From Chromera velia (lineage: Eukaryota; Sar; Chromeraceae), in assembly GCA_018398765.1 (NCBI GenBank), contig JAHBMJ010001986.1, positions 7,835 to 22,834 of the forward strand: a stretch of 15,000 nt of DNA. Direction: 5' to 3'. Position numbers and translations under genes: made by a program. Of this stretch, positions 11,801 to 15,000 are shown one piece after another; the first letter of the stretch is position 1; each line of letters opens with the position of its first letter. The notes under the pieces were generated by a model. That model saw only the letters and a list, made by a program, of their open reading frames with translations, ran no database searches and was not told where the DNA came from.

Positions 11801-13672
11801 CTAGATCCTTTCTGTCTTCTTCTATTATTCTGCTTTCTTGCTTGGGTAGAAAAACAGGCAATTTTCATGACCCCCCCCTCCCCTCTGTGTGTGTGTGTGT
11901 GTGTGCAGGTACTACGAGCCGTTTGTAAAAAAGCACACAGAGAATGTTTTGAATGTGACTGCGGTGGTGCTCGCGAACCTGTGCGTCTCTTTCATCATGA
12001 CTTCTGCTAACGAGGACGCGGAGGAGTTGATGAGGTCAGCTTGTCAGTGGAGAGACTTTTTGTTTTTGACCTTGATGTGCTCTGCTTTTTCTTTGTAAAA
12101 ACGTGATGTCCCTGGTCAATTGCCTGAGGGGAACAGCCACCTTTTTTCCGGTGATGATGCCATCTTATCTTTTCTTTCGTAACTTCTCTTCCCTCATCCC
12201 CTTCCTTCTCTCTCTCTTTCTGGTCGTACGGGCGAGATGGACGGACACTGCGGGGGGAGAAGAGAACGAAAGCGAACGTGCTTCAAACAAACAACCTTTC
12301 ATTCCTCTTCTCTTCTCAGGTTGATAGAGAAGGAGGAGGAGAGGGTCCAGCTGGCCGACCCCACGAAGAACATCTACCACCTCTGCATTGTCAACCTGGT
12401 CATCGGTACTCTGTACTGCGCAAAGGGTGGGTGGGTGGGTGGGTGCAGTACGGAGGAAAGAAGATTGGTCCTCCTAAGGGAGAAAGGGGGCGAGGGAGGG
12501 AGAAAGGGGGGGAAGGAAGGAGGAGCTTTTCTGGAGAGAAGAAAGAGAGTTTGTTTTTCTGCAGTTTTCTCTTTTCCTCTATTCTTCACACAGCGCGTGT
12601 GGCTCCGTGATTTCCCTTCTTTTTTTTTCTGTCTTCTTTTTGTTCTTGCAGGCAACTTCGAGTTCGGAATCTCCAGAGTGATCAAGTCTCTCGAGCCTGC
12701 CTCGAAGAAACTGGGGACAGACACATGGTGAGTGGGTGAGTGGGTGTTGGACTGAGAGAAGCTCTTGGCTGCTTTTTTGTCTTCCCGTGCTCCCTTCTGC
12801 CTAAGCCATGGTCGTACGTTTCTCCCTTTGAAAAGAGTGTTCGTGTGGCGTGACCGGAGAATAAATAATACAGAAACCACTTGGTCTTCCATACCTAAAC
12901 TCCGCCCTCCTTCTTGCAGGTACTACGCCAAACGGTGCTTTCTGGCTCTCGGAGAAACTTTGGCAAAGCACATGATCCTCTTGAAGGTCGGTTCCCCGGG
13001 GAGGGGGAAAGAGGGGAGGACTGGGGAACTTTGTGTTTAGCTTGTGATAATTCCTTGAGGGGCCAGCAGGAAGAGAGATTGTTTATCGAGCCCATTTCCA
13101 CGATCTTCAAGCGCCTCCACTCTCTCTCTCTCTCTCTCGGTCTCTGCGTGACCGCGTGAATGTATGCACATATCTGTCCGTGCTTTCAAAAGTTCTCTCC
13201 AATGTGAAGAAGTTTGTCCGGGTCTCAATGCAAGCGCATCGGTAGTGAAACATGCGTCCGTTTTCTGTTTCCTTTCTTCTTTTGACAGGACCAAACGTAC
13301 CATGAAATCTTGGCGTTCTTGGACTTGGCGATAGTGCACGGGACAGACATCCAGTCGCAGATCAATCCGTTGGGAAGGGTCAGTCTGTTCTCTCTCTTTT
13401 GTTCTAAGTCTCTTCGTCCGTCTCTCTTTTCATCTCCATCTGTCTGTCTGTGCACAAACTCGGTCAGTGGGCATGCATATGTCTGGGGGCTACTCCTTCC
13501 TCATGTGCCGCCTCTCTGTTGAGGCAAGATCTTCACACTGTGCCGGTGTTCGTCATTGCTTGATTTGGATCGTCTCTTTCTGTGTTACTTCGCCTTGCAG
13601 CAACGAGCCCGCAACACTGTCGCGTTCGAAGCGAAACTTATCAAGCGTCTGTTCTTAAGATTACGAGAATGA
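6061..13672 (+). CDS. IFT70: Intraflagellar transport protein 70 (TTC30 / DYF-1 / fleer), 20 exons
   Basis: IFT70 is a tetratricopeptide-repeat subunit of the IFT-B complex. In studied species it binds IFT52/IFT88 and is needed for axoneme assembly and tubulin polyglutamylation. Exons: 6061-6388, 6647-6732, 6997-7069, 7282-7372, 7712-7766, 8086-8189, 8587-8726, 9005-9155, 9569-9602, 9834-9905, 10166-10288, 10520-10570, 11059-11117, 11583-11684, 11909-12034, 12320-12426, 12652-12727, 12920-12986, 13289-13378, 13601-13672. All phases agree and they sum to 2007 nt, or 668 residues (vertebrate TTC30 is about 665). Diagnostic blocks are RAGLSLLAYCYYMSGD in exon 1, ALVEAFNLKAAIEF and MPPRNEE in exon 7, ELDPVTLHNIALMNMDEKPT in exon 8, YEYFDLAADL in exon 9, VWKLNLAHVFFMEEKYREAI in exon 14, VLANLCVSFIMTS in exon 15, YHLCIVNLVIGTLYCAKG in exon 16, FEFGISRVIKSLEP in exon 17 and YYAKRCFLAL in exon 18. 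The ATG at 6061 gives an N-terminus matching the family (PDGQYTEQIYSFI). An in-frame ATG at 5953 would add 36 atypical residues. The last ~50 residues are the least conserved. Confidence 0.96.
6545..6565 (+). repeat. G-rich tract in IFT70 intron 1
   Basis: Three runs of five to six G separated by single C residues, followed by AGG, in the middle of intron 1 (6389-6646). It is a possible quadruplex-forming element without a clear role. Confidence 0.6.
6823..6823. other. Ambiguous base (N)
   Basis: A single N lies in a pyrimidine-rich part of IFT70 intron 2 (6733-6996). It does not affect the coding sequence. Confidence 0.99.
8543..8586 (+). repeat. (TGCC)n repeat running into the acceptor of IFT70 intron 6
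   Basis: CCTG/TGCC units, with one TGTC interruption, run directly into CTGCAG, whose AG is the 3' splice site before exon 7 (8587). The repeat therefore takes the place of the usual polypyrimidine tract. Exon 7 completes a split Arg codon and continues as SVGNSLALQSSALVEAFNLK, which fixes the junction. Confidence 0.9.
8847..8902 (+). repeat. (CT)n-(CA)n repeat in IFT70 intron 7
   Basis: A CT repeat with small interruptions ends in CACACACACAG. It has the form of a strong polypyrimidine tract plus AG, yet protein homology places the real acceptor about 100 nt downstream at 9004, after another TGCC/TGTC-type run. This AG is therefore a decoy or an alternative acceptor. Confidence 0.9.
9906..9942 (+). 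repeat. GTCA repeats at the donor of IFT70 intron 10
   Basis: The intron begins GTCAGTCAGTCAGGCAG and a second GTCAGTCAGTCAGG block follows about 25 nt later. The first GT is the splice donor after exon 10 (ending LESLIM at 9905). Repeats of the donor word give several possible in-register 5' splice sites. Protein collinearity supports the first. Confidence 0.85.
12425..12443 (+). repeat. (GGGT)n tract across the donor of IFT70 intron 16
   Basis: Five GGG runs separated by single T residues (12425-27, 12429-31, 12433-35, 12437-39, 12441-43). The exon/intron junction lies inside the first run, between 12426 and 12427, as fixed by ...TLYCAK plus a split Gly codon continuing NFEFGIS in exon 17. 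The pattern fits the G3N1G3N1G3N1G3 form expected of a stable parallel G-quadruplex in DNA or pre-mRNA. Confidence 0.9.
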
Positions 13673-14688
13673 GTCAGACTCGGAAGTCGCTAGAGGAATG
13701 GAGATAGTGTGTAAAAATAATGGCGACGTGCGATTCTGCATGTGTGATACAAAAAAACGCAAAGCCTGCATGATGCAAAACAACTATTTAAACGCCTAGC
13801 CAAATGTTTCGCTCATGACAGCCGTTCTAGTAAGAGGCGTTATACTTAATGTTGTTGGAAAATGAAACAAATATTTACGCTTTGCAACTAAGTGCAATTA
13901 GCTGTAGATCGAACGTCCTAGATCTAAAACTATAGCTCTGGAACCAGTTGTGGCTTTTAACCTAAGAGTGGCTTAATGAGCATGTCTAGAAGACTTGTTA
14001 TCTAAGTTAGACAGTCTAACTCGGCTACCCAATTATATTTGTGCATATATATACTTAGGCTGTTCAGTTTTTTATAGTTTTAGAAAAATAAATTATTTTA
14101 TATGTCCCTGCTAGATAGTGATTTCATTGGTGCCCTAGGGAGAGATTCCTAGCTAGATTTCTAGCTAAATTCCCATAAAATTCGGTAAAATCCTAGCTAC
14201 TAAAAACCATTAGAAAATCCCATAAAATCCTGTGCAATCCTAGCTAGAATCCTAACCTAAAATCCCATAAAATCCTAGATACCTGCAAGATAAATTATTC
14301 ACTATGCTGCAAGCTGAAATGGGTCAGAAGTCCTTTGTTTTCTGGAGCTTAGTAGTTCTGGAGTCTGATTTGCCTTAGGATTTGCCATAGGCAGAGAAAA
14401 GGCAAAGCAAACCGACTTTAAAAACATACCTGCATCAGACAGGCAACTTGAGGTCCAAATAAGCATGCAGCATGAGGAATATTAAACGGTAAGATGACTC
14501 GGAAGAGACTCAGCGGCGGAATCATGCATAAAGGAAGACCATTTCAGTCTTCAGATGGAAAGAAGCCACAACTTGGCCCACAACCATATATATATGTAGC
14601 CTACTTTCACTTGTAGATCTATGGCATTGACAGCCCCTCCCCAATTTCTCCCTACTGCCTTTCCCCCTGTGAATAGTCTGTCAGTGAT
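13673..14688. other. AT-rich convergent intergenic region, no gene seen
   Basis: From the IFT70 stop to the end of the next minus-strand gene the sequence turns clearly AT-rich and lacks the CT/GA simple repeats that fill the rest of the window. I see no long open frame, tRNA or recognisable transposase. It should contain both 3' UTRs. It also holds the ~46-nt repeat, a perfect GTTAGAC/GTCTAAC inverted repeat at 14006-14020 and a short TA run near 14586-14595. Confidence 0.6.
14141..14281. repeat. Degenerate ~46-nt AT-rich tandem repeat
   Basis: TCCTAGCTA occurs at 14147-14155, 14191-14199 and 14238-14246. CCCATAAAAT occurs at 14172-14181, 14219-14228 and 14264-14273. The spacings of 44, 47, 47 and 45 nt indicate about three diverged copies of a ~46-nt unit that combines both words. 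It lies in the AT-rich gap between the two convergent genes. Confidence 0.8.
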
Positions 14689-15000
14689 TCACTCTATCTG
14701 AAAGAAGAGAGAGAACGTGCACGCAGTCATCATTGTGAGGACCTGGGCGTCCATTTTCATGAATCCCTCCGTCTCTTTCAACACAAACGTACCATCTCTC
14801 TCATCATGACCCACCACCAGAGCAAAGCGAGAAGGCTTGAAACGAACTGTCAAAGAGTCAGATTTCGAATCAACAAGCCCTGCAATGAAAGGAGAATCGG
14901 CGACACGGCCTTCAAGGAGACGCTGCCTGCCGAGACAGCCATCGTGATCATCTTCAGACAGAGGAGAGAGGGGCTCACGAACTGCCTGCAGACGCCCTGC
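14689..15000 (-). CDS. 3' end of an unidentified minus-strand gene, running off the window
   Basis: The minus strand is open from the window edge to a TGA at 14689-14691 (103 codons plus stop), while the other two minus frames are broken early. The translation has a coding-like mix of residues, including VADSPFIAGLVDSKSDSLTV and RFKPSRFALVVGHDERDGTF, and ends FSLFFQIE. I do not recognise the family. The frame has no start in the window, so it is a C-terminal fragment or a terminal exon. A GTCCTC...TTTCAG pair near the 3' end could be a ~50-nt intron, but every intron found in the neighbouring genes is at least about 190 nt, so I read through it. Its stop lies about 1 kb beyond the IFT70 stop, in convergent orientation. 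Confidence 0.55.
   Translation of the reverse strand, partial: AGRLQAVREPLSPLSEDDHDGCLGRQRLLEGRVADSPFIAGLVDSKSDSLTVRFKPSRFALVVGHDERDGTFVLKETEGFMKMDAQVLTMMTACTFSLFFQIE

Noticed and set aside
12374-12892. 172-codon minus-strand frame
   Set aside because: It is antisense to conserved IFT70 exons 16 and 17 and encodes Lys/Arg/Pro-rich low-complexity sequence.
14006-14020. GTTAGAC/GTCTAAC inverted repeat as a possible tRNA or small RNA arm
   Set aside because: No cloverleaf, A/B-box pair or acceptor stem could be built around it. A single 7-bp hairpin with a 1-nt spacer is not enough.
14141-14281. Regularly spaced repeats as a possible CRISPR array
   Set aside because: The copies are degenerate and the DNA between the shared words is not of uniform spacer length or unique spacer type. 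The context is eukaryotic and no cas genes are present.

Overview
This is a stretch of nuclear DNA from a eukaryote. The genes are split by many GT-AG introns, there is abundant simple-sequence DNA (CA, GA, TG/CG, TGTC, CT, TGCC), and there are no bacterial-type operons or ribosome-binding sites. The combination of an intraflagellar-transport gene, a PPR gene, long pyrimidine-rich introns and TGCATG-rich sequence suggests a chromerid-like alveolate (Chromera velia type). That assignment is an inference, not proven here. A poly-G run at base 1 and a single N at 6823 are marks of a draft assembly.

Layout. Bases 1-5276 hold a minus-strand gene for a pentatricopeptide-repeat (PPR) protein. I reconstructed seven exons by joining splice sites so that 35-residue PPR motifs run on across the junctions. 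The start, the C-terminal end and one or two possible short exons remain uncertain. Bases 5277-6060 are the divergent intergenic region. It has a GC-rich, CpG-dense core (about 5562-5720) next to a TATATATATATG tract, and it probably serves both genes. Bases 6061-13672 hold a plus-strand gene for IFT70 (TTC30 / DYF-1 / fleer). Its 20 exons are phase-consistent, sum to 2007 nt (668 residues plus stop) and are collinear end to end with vertebrate TTC30. Bases 13673-14688 are an AT-rich non-coding tract with a degenerate ~46-nt tandem repeat. Bases 14689-15000 hold the 3' end of a further minus-strand gene that runs off the window.

Function. IFT70 is a TPR subunit of the IFT-B complex that builds cilia and flagella. 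The PPR protein is predicted to bind organellar RNA. The two genes are divergent neighbours, and nothing in the sequence links their functions. The window holds no defence system, mobile element or novel gene cluster that I can support. The most unusual signal is in the splice sites: the IFT70 donors are strongly GTC/GTG (13 and 6 of 19, none GTA), acceptors are almost all TGCAG, and several junctions lie in short tandem expansions of the splice motif itself, including a (GGGT)n quadruplex-type tract across one donor.
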